Origin: [Limnothrix rosea] IAM M-220
GTDB taxonomy: Bacteria > Cyanobacteriota > Cyanobacteriia > Cyanobacteriales > MRBY01
DNA length: 64,000 nt
Assembly (NCBI RefSeq): GCF_001904615.1
Contig: NZ_MRBY01000012.1
Coordinates: 1-64,000 of the forward strand
Direction: 5' to 3'
Shown piece after piece: positions 46,299 through 55,365 of this stretch. How positions within the stretch are numbered: position 1 is the first letter of the stretch; every line of letters begins with the position of its first letter. A program made the position numbers and the translations under genes. The notes below the pieces were generated by a model. The model was not told the DNA's origin and did not search any database. It was given only the letters and a program-made list of their open reading frames with translations.

Positions 46299-48698
46299 AT
46301 GAGTTCTGCCATGTCTGCGATCGCCGCTTTTTGTGCATTAAATTGTGCCGTTACTCCTTTGCCGGCAAATGCTGCCATGCAGCCACAAATCATGGCTCAA
46401 ATTCCCACAAACGTCGGACCGCAAGCGAGATTGCCAGAACAAGGTTTAAATGGTGTTCAAAGGGATACTACACAACCTCTATTTTCCCAAAAGCACTCAG
46501 CAGCAGAGTTGTCTCCTTTAGGTGTGGCAGGCGATCGCCAAGGGAGCGAAGAGTCCGCCAGTAATGCTGTTATACCACCACCACCAGTCGCCCAAATCCC
46601 GACCGATGTAGAACCCCAAGAGATAGACACAGATCAACCTACTTTGGAGCCGGTTTTTGAACCCCTAGACATCGAAGCAGTAGAACAGCCTAGGACAGCA
46701 CCGATTTTTAACGGTGTGCAAATCGAGGATCGCACGAGTGAGGAGCAGCAGCAATTTTCATTAGAAGAGCCCACAACGCCAGCATCGGAAGAAACAGAGG
46801 CCGAACTACGGGTGCTCGAAGTGATCGGCGATCGCCAAGAATTCGATGAACTAACCAATATCGTCACAGCAGTAGGAAATGTGGTCGTTCGCTTTAATGA
46901 ATCAGTCCTCACCTCAGATCGACTACAAATTAATCTCAACTCAAAATTGGCGATCGCGGAAGGAAATGTAGCATTACAGCGAGGCCAACAACTACTTCGA
47001 GGCGATCGGTTTGATTATTTCTTTGTCCAGAACCGTGGCTTTATTCGTGAAGCCCAAGGCGAAGTGTCCCAAAGAGATTTAAGCCAAGATCTCAGCGCCG
47101 AGCCAACCACCTTTGTGTCCGACCCCTCAAACCCAGCGCTACTACTGAACGAAAGACTACTACTAGAACAACCCATCACAAATGTCAGAGGCAGCGGCGA
47201 TGGTTTAAATATCTTACTGGGTAGCGATCGCAACATTAATAGTCAGACATTATTTAATCGCGAATCCGGGACAGTCAGTCGAGTCCGCTACTATGCCGAA
47301 GAAATGGAATTTTTCGAAGATCGGTGGGAAGCCAAAAACCTGCGACTGACCAACGATCCCTTTAACCCACCAGAGCTACAAGTTATTGCCTCCACCGCCA
47401 CCTACCAAGACATCGATGAGTTTACGAGCGAGTTAGTGACGACAGATACCCGCCTTGTGATTGACGACAAGGTTTCATTACCGATTTTTCCCCGGACTTA
47501 CCGCTTTGACAGCTCCGATGACGAAGGTATTTTTAGCCTTGTGTCAATTGGTTTTGACGATGAAGATCGCGGTGGTTTTTTTATTCAGCGACGATTTACA
47601 CTCTTTAAAAATCAGCAAGGACGTTGGACTGTTACACCACAATACCTTGTCCAAAAAGCCCTATTTCCAGAAGCCGGATTTGGCGGCAATGAAGCAGAGT
47701 CCAGCATCCTCTCCCCCGATGTCTTTGGCCTAACCACAAAATTTAATTACAACTTTAATCAACGTGTTTTTGCCGTCGCCCGCGCCTCCCTTCCCAACCT
47801 AAACTTTGATGATTTAGAAGATAACCTCAAGGTGAATTTTCGGTTTGAGCAGCGCCTCGGCAACCTCGCAAATCCCTTTCGCCTCAGCCAAGAGTTTAAT
47901 TACCGCGATCGCCTCTTTAATGGTTCTCTCGGATTCCAGCGAGTACAGAGAAGCCTCGGACTTGTTCTGCGATCGCCGCTATATCGCCTAGGAAATTCAG
48001 GATTTAGCCTCAACTATCAAACGAGCTTACAAAATATCACCGCAACCACTGACCGTCGCGAGTTACTGGGAGAGGATTCTCCTCGAAGGGGCGAAGTTAA
48101 CTTAACCCGTTATCAAGCCTCTGTCAGCCTGAACCATACATTACCAATTTGGCAAGGAAAAGAACTACCTGCCACACAAGAAGCAGGTTTGCGCTTTACG
48201 CCGAGACCAGTCATTCCCTATGTTTTTCTGAGAACAGGCGTTCGTGGAATTTCTTCCCTTTACAGTAGTGGTAACCAACAAGTTTTAGGTAGTGCTCGTA
48301 TTGGTTTGCAGGGGCAATTTGGCAATTTTTCCCGCGATTTCTTTGATTACACAGGTTTTAATATTGACTATTCCATCACAACAAGAGGCGCAATATCGCC
48401 CTTCTTATTTGATCGTTCTGCGGATATCAGAATTCTCTCCTTTGGCCTTACTCAGCAAATTTATGGGCCGATCCGGGCTGGTTTTCAAACTAGACTAAAT
48501 CTAGACCGGAATGAAGCTATTAGCACAGATTATTTTCTCGAATATAGTCGCCGAACCCACTCACTTCTAATCCGCTATAACCCCGTCCTAGAAATTGGTT
48601 CATTTAATTTTAAAATTAACGACTTTAACTGGAATGGCTCTACAGATCCCTTCGTCAATCAGGAGATTCGCCCCATTATTGATGGCGTTATTCCTTAA
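46299..48698 (+). CDS. DUF3769 outer-membrane protein with OstA/LptA-like domain
   Basis: A 799-residue cyanobacterial LptD-related protein. The signal peptide ends TPLPANAAM. A low-complexity region follows, then an OstA-like domain at about 180-260 (VTAVGNVVVRFNESVLTSDR, AIAEGNVALQRGQQLLRGDR), and from about 290 the DUF3769 barrel rich in aromatic strands (FIQRRFTLFKNQQGRWTVTP, FSLNYQTSLQN-like). A role in lipopolysaccharide or lipid placement in the outer membrane is inferred from the OstA domain. Many HIP1 sites lie in the coding region. Confidence 0.85.
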   Translation: MSSAMSAIAAFCALNCAVTPLPANAAMQPQIMAQIPTNVGPQARLPEQGLNGVQRDTTQPLFSQKHSAAELSPLGVAGDRQGSEESASNAVIPPPPVAQIPTDVEPQEIDTDQPTLEPVFEPLDIEAVEQPRTAPIFNGVQIEDRTSEEQQQFSLEEPTTPASEETEAELRVLEVIGDRQEFDELTNIVTAVGNVVVRFNESVLTSDRLQINLNSKLAIAEGNVALQRGQQLLRGDRFDYFFVQNRGFIREAQGEVSQRDLSQDLSAEPTTFVSDPSNPALLLNERLLLEQPITNVRGSGDGLNILLGSDRNINSQTLFNRESGTVSRVRYYAEEMEFFEDRWEAKNLRLTNDPFNPPELQVIASTATYQDIDEFTSELVTTDTRLVIDDKVSLPIFPRTYRFDSSDDEGIFSLVSIGFDDEDRGGFFIQRRFTLFKNQQGRWTVTPQYLVQKALFPEAGFGGNEAESSILSPDVFGLTTKFNYNFNQRVFAVARASLPNLNFDDLEDNLKVNFRFEQRLGNLANPFRLSQEFNYRDRLFNGSLGFQRVQRSLGLVLRSPLYRLGNSGFSLNYQTSLQNITATTDRRELLGEDSPRRGEVNLTRYQASVSLNHTLPIWQGKELPATQEAGLRFTPRPVIPYVFLRTGVRGISSLYSSGNQQVLGSARIGLQGQFGNFSRDFFDYTGFNIDYSITTRGAISPFLFDRSADIRILSFGLTQQIYGPIRAGFQTRLNLDRNEAISTDYFLEYSRRTHSLLIRYNPVLEIGSFNFKINDFNWNGSTDPFVNQEIRPIIDGVIP

Positions 48699-48779
48699 AT
48701 AACTCAGACTCTAATCTCTAAAGATGTCGTAGCCAGAGAAGAGTCAATCGGGGTAATAGAAATAGAAAATAAGACTTGA

Positions 48780-49184
48780 TCAATCTTCACCGGCAACTTG
48801 GAGTCTATATTCTTCCGCCGTCATTGTCTCAGCTAGCATGTCGTCATCGAGATTATCGACTCGAACCTTAAGAAACCAACCTTCTTCGTAGGGGTCTTCG
48901 GCGATCGCCTCTGGACTATCGATGACCATTTGGTTGCGGTCAATGACAGTACCTGAGATCGGAGCATAAAGATCCTCAACGGCTTTCACGGATTCGATAG
49001 AACCAAAGGTTTCCCCAACCTCAAGGGCATCCCCTTCTTCTGGTAGCTCAAGGAAAACAATGTCGCCTAGTTCATCAATGGCAAATGCGCTAAGTCCGAT
49101 GGTGGCAATTTCTCCGTCAAGTCGAATGTACTCGTGACTATCGAGATAGCGAAGATCATCTGGGTATTCAAGTTCCATAGTCAT
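48780..49184 (-). CDS. gcvH: glycine cleavage system H protein
   Basis: A 134-residue lipoyl carrier that shuttles the aminomethyl group among the P, T and L proteins in photorespiratory glycine breakdown. The lipoylated Lys67 lies in [18 protein letters not shown]. The start, [20 protein letters not shown], and the tail [11 protein letters not shown] are typical. It stands alone; gcvP and gcvT are not in the window. Confidence 0.96.
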   Translation of the reverse strand: MTMELEYPDDLRYLDSHEYIRLDGEIATIGLSAFAIDELGDIVFLELPEEGDALEVGETFGSIESVKAVEDLYAPISGTVIDRNQMVIDSPEAIAEDPYEEGWFLKVRVDNLDDDMLAETMTAEEYRLQVAGED

Positions 49185-49747
49185 TTCCCAAAAATGAAAG
49201 ATATTCCGGGTTCAAACGAGAATGAATGGTTTTTATCCAGTCTGTGACCCCTTCGGCTACTCTATTCCGGAATTTTGCCAAGATCAAGACCTATTTGGAA
49301 AATTGTTACTTATTGCTGATCTTACTGGGAAAATGTGGGGAAAAAAGCCTAGGCATTTCCCCTTATGGAGTGGGTGGAGGCTGGTGAAATAGTGCTGCCT
49401 CTAGACGATCGCTTTGGTCTGCTGGTCTATAAATATACGGAAATGAGGCAATTCGGCGATTTAAATCACTTTCTGGTGGCCTTTCAAGCTATGCTCCATT
49501 TGCCAACTCATATACTGCGTCATCACCCGACTGGCTTTCCAGATAGTCCCCAAGGGTTTTTGATTTGGAAATAGTTGGGATCATGATCATTGTGTTCTCG
49601 CACCAGCTTGCGTCTCATTCTATCTACTGGTTGAGCTCAGGGCTTGATTCCCCAAGATTCTCTGAGCAAATTATCTTGATAAAACCTAAAGAAAAGGCGA
49701 TCGCCCTACAATAGAGCTTGTAATAAATCGCAACATTCACCGCTGCC
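49185..49747. promoter_or_regulatory. intergenic region containing the gcvH leader
   Basis: About 560 bases. The part next to gcvH reads GCCGAAGGGG on the minus strand (49248-49257), a weak echo of the glycine aptamer core. The part next to the pump gene carries one HIP1 site near 49699. A 69-codon frame at 49365 has no support. Confidence 0.35.
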
Positions 49748-52700
49748 ATGTCCTTCCATGTCTCCGCTTGGTCGATTAAAAATCCAGTGCCGACCCTCGT
49801 AGCATTTATCATCATGACCATTGTGGGGATTTACTCTTTCCTCAATTTGGGCATCGATAATACGCCCAATATTGATGTGTCAGCGGTAATCGTCAATGTG
49901 GCGCAACCCGGTGCTGCGCCGGAAGAAATCGAAACGGAAATCACCAAAAAAATTGAAGATGCGGTGGCGAGTTTGGCCGATATTGATCAGCTCACCTCCA
50001 CCGTTACCGATGGCAGTTCCCAAACAGTGGTGGGTTTTGAGTTGGGGACAGACACCGACCAAGCCACGAATGATGTACGGAATGCGATCGCCGAGATTCG
50101 GTCTTCGTTGCCCCAGGATATTACCGACCCAGTCGTCCGAAAACTGGATTTTGCGGGCGGTGCGGTAATGACCTATGCCTTGTCGTCGGATCAGCGCAGT
50201 GTGGAAGAATTGAGCGATTTGATTGACCGCAAAATTAGTCGAGAATTAGTCAACGTCAAGGGTGTTGCGGAGATTAAGCGATTAGGGGGCGTTGACCGAG
50301 AAATTCGTGTGGATCTTGATCCAGAATTACTTCAGGGTCTGGGTATCACCGCATCCCAAGTGAATACCCAAATTGCCCAATTTAATGTGAATCGCCCCGG
50401 TGGACGGGTGGAGCTGGGGGGCAATGAGCAAAATGTTCGTACCCTCGGTAGCGCTGAAAATATTCGCGAGCTTCAGCAATATCCGATTTTGTTACCTAAT
50501 GGCGATCGTGTTGCTTTAGCAGCCCTAGGTCGTGTCGAGGATAGTTTCCGGGAACCCCGTGTGGCTGCGACTTTGGATGGACAAGCTGTGGTCGCATTTT
50601 CTGTGTTGCGGAGTCCCGGTAGTACTGTGGTTGGGGTTGATCAAGGCATTCGGAAGGCGATCGCCGAACTGGAAAAAACATTATCAGAAGACCTCAATTT
50701 CCAACTCATTTTCACCCGTGCCAACGAAATCCAAGCATCATATGATGGCACCGTTTTAGCCCTCGTTGCCGGTTGTCTTTTAACCGTGTTGACGGTGGGA
50801 ATTTTCCTCAAGGATTGGCGTGCAACTCTGATCACAGCAACCGCTTTGCCCCTCTCCATTGTGCCGACATTTTTTGTGATGCAGTGGCTCGATTACACCC
50901 TGAATGGCATGACCCTGCTGGCGTTAGCCCTGGCGATCGGTAACTTAGTAGACGATGCAATTTGTATGATCGAAAATATCGACCAACATTTGCAAATGGG
51001 GAAACGACCCTTCCAAGCAGCCGTTGATGGGGCGATGGAAATTGGTTTAGCCGTTGTGGCCACCACTGCAACCATTGTGGCGGTCTTTTTACCTGTGGCA
51101 TTTATGGGGGGTGTACCGGGGCAATTTTTCCAACCCTTTGGTGTAACGGTTGCCGTTTCAACAATGTTCTCAACCCTCGTGGCGACTACCATGACCCCGA
51201 TGTTGAGCGCCTATCTCCTCAAATCAAAACTAGATGGCTTTAAAGCTGATAAGCAACCCGGTACGTACCGCAATATTCTGACTTGGGCTTTGCGTCACCG
51301 CATCACGACTTTGCTAATTGCCCTAGCCTTTTTTATCGGCAGTCTTCAGCTTGTGCCATTTATTCCCAAAGGTTTATTTAGCAGTAGTGATACGGGCATT
51401 AGCACAGTAACCTTTGATTTGCCCCCCGGCTCGACCCTCGAAGATAGTAAAAAAGTGATGGCCTATGTGGGCGATCGCCTCGACGAGAATCCCGCCGTAA
51501 AAAGTGTTTTAGCAACGGCAGAAAATGTTAATAGCGGTTTAATTTACGTCAATTTAATCGATCAAGCAGAACGTATTTCCCAAAAAGAATTTGAACGAGA
51601 GATGCGCCAAGAATTTCGTAAAATTCCCGGAGCTAGAGTCGCATTCCGCAGTAACGGCGCAGGTGGTGGCTCCAAGGATTTAACCATTGTTCTCAAGAGC
51701 GAAGATTCGGAAACCCTCCTGCAAACCGCTCAAACCCTTGAAAAAGAAATGGCCACCATTCCCGGCTTAGTGGAAATTGGATCTAGTGCCAGCCTTGTTA
51801 AACCAGAACTAATCATTCGCCCCGATCCCCAGCGAGCAGCAGACTTGGGGGTTTCCGTTTCTGCCATTTCCCAGACCGCCTCCCTTGCCTTGATTGGTGA
51901 TACCGAGTTTAATTTGCCGAAATTTAATTTGAGCGATCGCCAAATCCCCATTCGTGTGCAGCTCGACCCAGAAAAGCGACAAGATATCGATACCCTGAAA
52001 AATTTGTTAGTTCCCAGCAGCACCGGAGAATTAGTCCCCCTTGCCGCCGTCGCCGATTTGAAATTGGGGAGTGGTTCCGCCCAGATTGACCGCTTTAACC
52101 GCTTCCGTCAGGTGGAAGTGGGTGCAAACCTTGAAGGTGTCGCCCTAGGGGATGCTTTCGTGAAAGTGAACGCCTTACCTGTCATGAGTCCATTACCCCC
52201 ATCCGTCACCCTCGAACCTTCCGGCGATGCAGAAATTATGCGGGATATCTTTAGCCGCTTCCTTACGGCTCTAGGTGCAGCCATCATGTGTATCTACGCC
52301 ATTTTGGTATTGCTCTACAACAACTTTTTGTATCCTCTCGGCATTCTGTCGGCACTACCGTTATCAGTTGGTGGCGCGCTAATTGGTCTGATGATTGCCC
52401 AAAAGGAACTAGGCTTATTTGCCCTCATCGGTATTGTTCTGCTGATGGGCTTGGTGACGAAAAATGCCATTCTGCTGGTTGATTTTTCCCTAGCGGGTAT
52501 GAGGGAAGGTAAAACCCTTAAAAATGCTTTGCTAGATGCTGGCGTTTCCCGTTTACGTCCCATTTGTATGACATCCCTTTCTACCATTGCCGGCATGACT
52601 CCCATTGCCCTAGAGCTTGGCGCTGATGGCGCAACTCGCAGTCCCATGGCGATCGCCGTGATCGGAGGCTTTAGTACCTCGACGGTTCTCACTTTAATTG

Positions 52701-52807
52701 TTGTGCCCGTCCTCTTTACCTACATCTATAACGTCACCCAATTCCTGTTAAAACCTTTTCGCGCTGCCCAATCTGATCCTCAGCCCATCGAAACCAGTCA
52801 GGTATAG
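49748..52807 (+). CDS. RND efflux pump permease (AcrB/HAE1 type)
   Basis: A 1019-residue resistance-nodulation-division transporter that drives proton-coupled export from the periplasm through a TolC-like channel. Twelve membrane helices with two large periplasmic loops are visible. The proton relay keeps the Asp pair in GNLVDDAICMIEN (about residue 400) and the Lys in GLVTKNAILLVDF (about 900). No membrane-fusion protein gene is adjacent, and its TolC partner may be the one at 5.6 kb or another. The substrate is unknown. Confidence 0.94.
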   Translation: MSFHVSAWSIKNPVPTLVAFIIMTIVGIYSFLNLGIDNTPNIDVSAVIVNVAQPGAAPEEIETEITKKIEDAVASLADIDQLTSTVTDGSSQTVVGFELGTDTDQATNDVRNAIAEIRSSLPQDITDPVVRKLDFAGGAVMTYALSSDQRSVEELSDLIDRKISRELVNVKGVAEIKRLGGVDREIRVDLDPELLQGLGITASQVNTQIAQFNVNRPGGRVELGGNEQNVRTLGSAENIRELQQYPILLPNGDRVALAALGRVEDSFREPRVAATLDGQAVVAFSVLRSPGSTVVGVDQGIRKAIAELEKTLSEDLNFQLIFTRANEIQASYDGTVLALVAGCLLTVLTVGIFLKDWRATLITATALPLSIVPTFFVMQWLDYTLNGMTLLALALAIGNLVDDAICMIENIDQHLQMGKRPFQAAVDGAMEIGLAVVATTATIVAVFLPVAFMGGVPGQFFQPFGVTVAVSTMFSTLVATTMTPMLSAYLLKSKLDGFKADKQPGTYRNILTWALRHRITTLLIALAFFIGSLQLVPFIPKGLFSSSDTGISTVTFDLPPGSTLEDSKKVMAYVGDRLDENPAVKSVLATAENVNSGLIYVNLIDQAERISQKEFEREMRQEFRKIPGARVAFRSNGAGGGSKDLTIVLKSEDSETLLQTAQTLEKEMATIPGLVEIGSSASLVKPELIIRPDPQRAADLGVSVSAISQTASLALIGDTEFNLPKFNLSDRQIPIRVQLDPEKRQDIDTLKNLLVPSSTGELVPLAAVADLKLGSGSAQIDRFNRFRQVEVGANLEGVALGDAFVKVNALPVMSPLPPSVTLEPSGDAEIMRDIFSRFLTALGAAIMCIYAILVLLYNNFLYPLGILSALPLSVGGALIGLMIAQKELGLFALIGIVLLMGLVTKNAILLVDFSLAGMREGKTLKNALLDAGVSRLRPICMTSLSTIAGMTPIALELGADGATRSPMAIAVIGGFSTSTVLTLIVVPVLFTYIYNVTQFLLKPFRAAQSDPQPIETSQV

Positions 52808-53045
52808 CTCCCCTCCAGTTTCCCCCATGACCAATTCAACAATTTCTAGGAAAAGGGGACTTTAAAATAAGAAGACGCGGGCATATTGCCATGAACAGTT
52901 GACAGATATCAGAGACGCGGGGATGTTGCCATTGTGCTTACCTAGCTCTCAGTAAAATTTTTGAGCTGGAGAAATCTCCCCTGCGTCGTGTCACCATTTC
53001 AGACTTTGCTTAACCAAACTCAGGTTAAATCGCCCATGTAAAGAC
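52808..53045. repeat. intergenic region with 20-bp imperfect direct repeat
   Basis: AGACGCGGGCATATTGCCAT at 52873-52892 recurs as AGACGCGGGGATGTTGCCAT at 52913-52932, offset 40. The GACGCGG word also occurs in the MITE-like family, so this may be its decayed debris. No gene is seen. Confidence 0.5.
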
Positions 53046-53070
53046 AAAAAAAATCTGGGGAGACCCCAGA
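53046..53070 (-). terminator. Rho-independent terminator after psbH
   Basis: On the minus strand a 7-bp stem TCTGGGG/CCCCAGA with a 3-base loop is followed by eight T residues, about 40 bases after the psbH stop. Confidence 0.9.
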
Positions 53071-53107
53071 CCAAAGAATATTTTATGAAGATTGCAAAAT
53101 AAATGCT

Positions 53108-53311
53108 TTAGAGACCAAGGGCGGTCCAATCGACTTCAAAGCCGTCGAGAATCAAAGAAGAGTTGTAAATCTGGAGGATGATTAAAAGGAATACCAAAAA
53201 TAAAGCCATGAATACGCCCATCAAGGGAGTTGTGCCCCAACCAGGGGCGACTTTACCGTATTCAGAATTCAGAGGCTTGAGAATGTCTCCCAATCGAGTA
53301 CGCTGTGCCAT
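53108..53311 (-). CDS. psbH: photosystem II reaction-centre protein H
   Basis: A 67-residue single-span PSII subunit that stabilises the QB site and CP47 attachment. Its sequence [20 protein letters not shown] and [20 protein letters not shown] match PsbH well. The cyanobacterial protein lacks the plant phosphorylated N-terminal extension. It is divergent from psbN, 80 bases away, the usual arrangement. Confidence 0.97.
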   Translation of the reverse strand: MAQRTRLGDILKPLNSEYGKVAPGWGTTPLMGVFMALFLVFLLIILQIYNSSLILDGFEVDWTALGL

Positions 53312-53391
53312 AGGATTCAGATATCGTAAAGGATTTTTGTAATGTTCCGTAATATTATAGAGGAAGAGTACTCATAATCTGAGATATAAAC

Positions 53392-53523
53392 ATGGATTCT
53401 GCAACAGTTCTTAGCATCGGTATTGCTGCTGTCGTGATCGCTGTAACAGGTTTTTCTGTTTACACAGCCTTTGGCCCACCTTCTGTGGAGCTTGAGGATC
53501 CCTTTGAGGATCATGAAGACTAA
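53392..53523 (+). CDS. psbN: PsbN protein
   Basis: A 43-residue thylakoid protein with one helix ([20 protein letters not shown]) and the conserved [19 protein letters not shown] end. PsbN is needed for PSII repair and assembly in plants and is not a PSII subunit. Reading from ATG 53392 gives a complete frame to TAA 53523. It is divergent from psbH. Confidence 0.96.
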   Translation: MDSATVLSIGIAAVVIAVTGFSVYTAFGPPSVELEDPFEDHED

Positions 53524-53621
53524 GGGTCATTCCTCGGAATGGTGATTTAGTTTTTTGTTCACGATTTTTTTAGTAAAGTGATACGACAATATTTTTATTT
53601 GAGATAGTCGAAATACTTGGG

Positions 53622-53645
53622 CAGTCCTACGGGGCTGTTTTTTTT
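53622..53645 (+). terminator. Rho-independent terminator after psbN
   Basis: CAGTCC/GGGCTG forms a 6-bp stem with one G-U pair, followed by eight or more T residues, 100 bases after psbN. Confidence 0.8.
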
Positions 53646-53702
53646 GGCTAAGGGGCTGGGCGATCGCCGCTCCCATGGGCAGAGTCTAAAAAAACAATAG
53701 GT

Positions 53703-54848
53703 TTAGGACAAGTTACGAAAACAAAGTTGAGCGCTGTTTGTTATGGCGCGACACTGCTGCCACCATAGCGCAGGAACAAAAAGGGCTTGTCCAGCGGTGA
53801 GAGTCAGCTCATAAAATTTTGCCTCAGCACATCGCGGGTAACGTTGCTTGTTGTAGTTGGCTAAGTCGATGGGGCTTGTCCAATTATCGTTGCTGTAAAG
53901 AAATTCGCTTTGCCAAGGAGCCGCCAGAGACCAGTGGCTTTCACCCCAAACTTGTACCATCAATAAATCTTCGAGTTTTGCCTGTAGGGGAAATGGCGAA
54001 AATGTTGGCTGTAGCCACAGAAATGCTTGATTGGAGTCTGGCTCGTCGCAGTTTAGATAATGGAGGAGGAGGGGATAGGCTTGATAACAATCGGCGATCG
54101 CCTCTGCGCCCAGTTCGATCAGGTCAAAGTTGAGATACACCTGCGGCTCGGTTGTGCATAAATAGTCCCCCAGACTGGTAATCGTTGTGGCATTTGTTTT
54201 TGTCGCCGTTGCAGGGGCTGAGAGTTCAGGAAAATCGAAGCTTATAACCGGATGCTCAGGAAAAGCTTGGGCAAGGGTAGTCTGGGTATACCAAGGGCGA
54301 TCGCCGCCTAGATTTTTCAGGATCACAGGACGATTAACGCGTAGATAATTCTGTTCAAATACCGCTTTGGAAAGCTGCCCATAAACATCAAGTGTTTCAG
54401 GTGAAGCTTGTTCTTTTTCTCGGTATAGTTCCGCAATTAATTCATATTGTTGTAGCGATCGCCACCGGGGTTGTATATAACTAAAACTCACTTCTTGGGG
54501 CAAAGAAAAAACAATATTATGAGCAGTTTCTTGGGTCATCCCCTGCCCCATTAAAATCTCCACCAAACTTTGATCTGAGACACCCCGTAACTTATTTTCA
54601 ACGAGCCATATTTGCCAACTTTCATCGAGGGTATAAAGTGCCGGGATCGGTAGGGTAGCCGGTGCTTGGGGCGTAGATATTGTACCCTCGGCGTTTGACA
54701 TCGTTTTATCATCGTCATCAGATGATTTGATACCAAGAATTCCAAGGGCAATCGTAACTTTTTCCTGAGCTGAAGTTTCTGGATCGCTCAATCGCTGCTG
54801 GAGAAAATCCAAAGCATTTTTTTGTAGTTCTTTCAGGTCTTTTGCCAT
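53703..54848 (-). CDS. cupin-like (JmjC-type) protein with missing metal ligands
   Basis: A 381-residue protein. A charged N-terminal region is followed by a UBA-like helix segment (LVEILMGQGMTQETAHNIV), then a cupin_8/JmjC-like domain from about residue 165 (VFEQNYLRVNRPVILKNLGG, FYELTLTAGQALFVPALWWQ). The iron ligands HxD and the distal His expected from active hydroxylases are replaced: PLQAKLE where PLHxD is usual, and WWQQ where WWH is usual. It is probably not an active dioxygenase and its role is unknown. The start ATG at 54848 is clear. Confidence 0.7.
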   Translation of the reverse strand: MAKDLKELQKNALDFLQQRLSDPETSAQEKVTIALGILGIKSSDDDDKTMSNAEGTISTPQAPATLPIPALYTLDESWQIWLVENKLRGVSDQSLVEILMGQGMTQETAHNIVFSLPQEVSFSYIQPRWRSLQQYELIAELYREKEQASPETLDVYGQLSKAVFEQNYLRVNRPVILKNLGGDRPWYTQTTLAQAFPEHPVISFDFPELSAPATATKTNATTITSLGDYLCTTEPQVYLNFDLIELGAEAIADCYQAYPLLLHYLNCDEPDSNQAFLWLQPTFSPFPLQAKLEDLLMVQVWGESHWSLAAPWQSEFLYSNDNWTSPIDLANYNKQRYPRCAEAKFYELTLTAGQALFVPALWWQQCRAITNSAQLCFRNLS

Positions 54849-55013
54849 TTAGAAATCACTATTTTTAATAAACTTTAAACTTTAAACTTTAAAACATAAT
54901 TTTGGGTCGTAAAAATAAATTTCAAATATAAAAAATTAATCCAATAGCATGTGAAATTCTTTGCCTATGTTCACCAGCCCATCGCAGTTTAGGCGATCGC
55001 CAATAGAACAACC
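54849..55013. other. AT-rich intergenic region with short repeats
   Basis: The segment carries ACTTTAA repeated three times around 54867-54890 and one HIP1 site near 54993. Beyond it lies the second MITE-like copy. No gene is seen. Confidence 0.4.
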
Positions 55014-55253
55014 TTAGAATAACGTCAGTTATGGATAAGAATGTAGTCAAAATTCTTTAGAGAAAAGGAGACACGGAGAAGGAGAGACACGGAGAAGGAG
55101 AGACACGGGGAAGGAGAGACACGGGGAAGCAAGGACAATTTGCATTTTTTGAAAGCTAGAATTGTTTGCATAGAAACATCTCCCGATCTCTCGCTCTCTC
55201 ATTCACCGCATCGTACTTCCGAGCATTCTTAAACAAAACTCACATTAGAATAA
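55014..55253 (-). repeat. MITE-like interspersed repeat, copy B (inverted)
   Basis: This is the reverse complement of the 8.8-kb element, longer because it holds about four 16-base minisatellite units (GAGAGACACGGAGAAG) where copy A has about two. It is flanked by a 9-base direct repeat, TTAGAATAA at 55014-55022 and 55245-55253, which looks like a target-site duplication around the ends CGTCAG...CTCACA. It carries no gene, so it would be a non-autonomous element. Confidence 0.8.
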
Positions 55254-55301
55254 TTGAGTGCCATCAATGATTCACTAAAATTTATCCTGCCAAGCACCCA
55301 C

Positions 55302-55327
55302 AAAAAAAGCGGAACAGAAAGTCCCGC
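55302..55327 (-). terminator. Rho-independent terminator after guaA
   Basis: On the minus strand GCGGGAC/GTTCCGC (7 bp with a 5-base loop) is followed by seven T residues, about 40 bases after the guaA stop. Confidence 0.8.
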
Positions 55328-55365
55328 CGTTTAAGTGAAATTAAAATTAATTCAATGTGAGATTT

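Noticed and set aside
49365-49574. 69-codon plus frame between gcvH and the RND pump
   Set aside because: No supporting motif. It lies in the region that should contain promoters.
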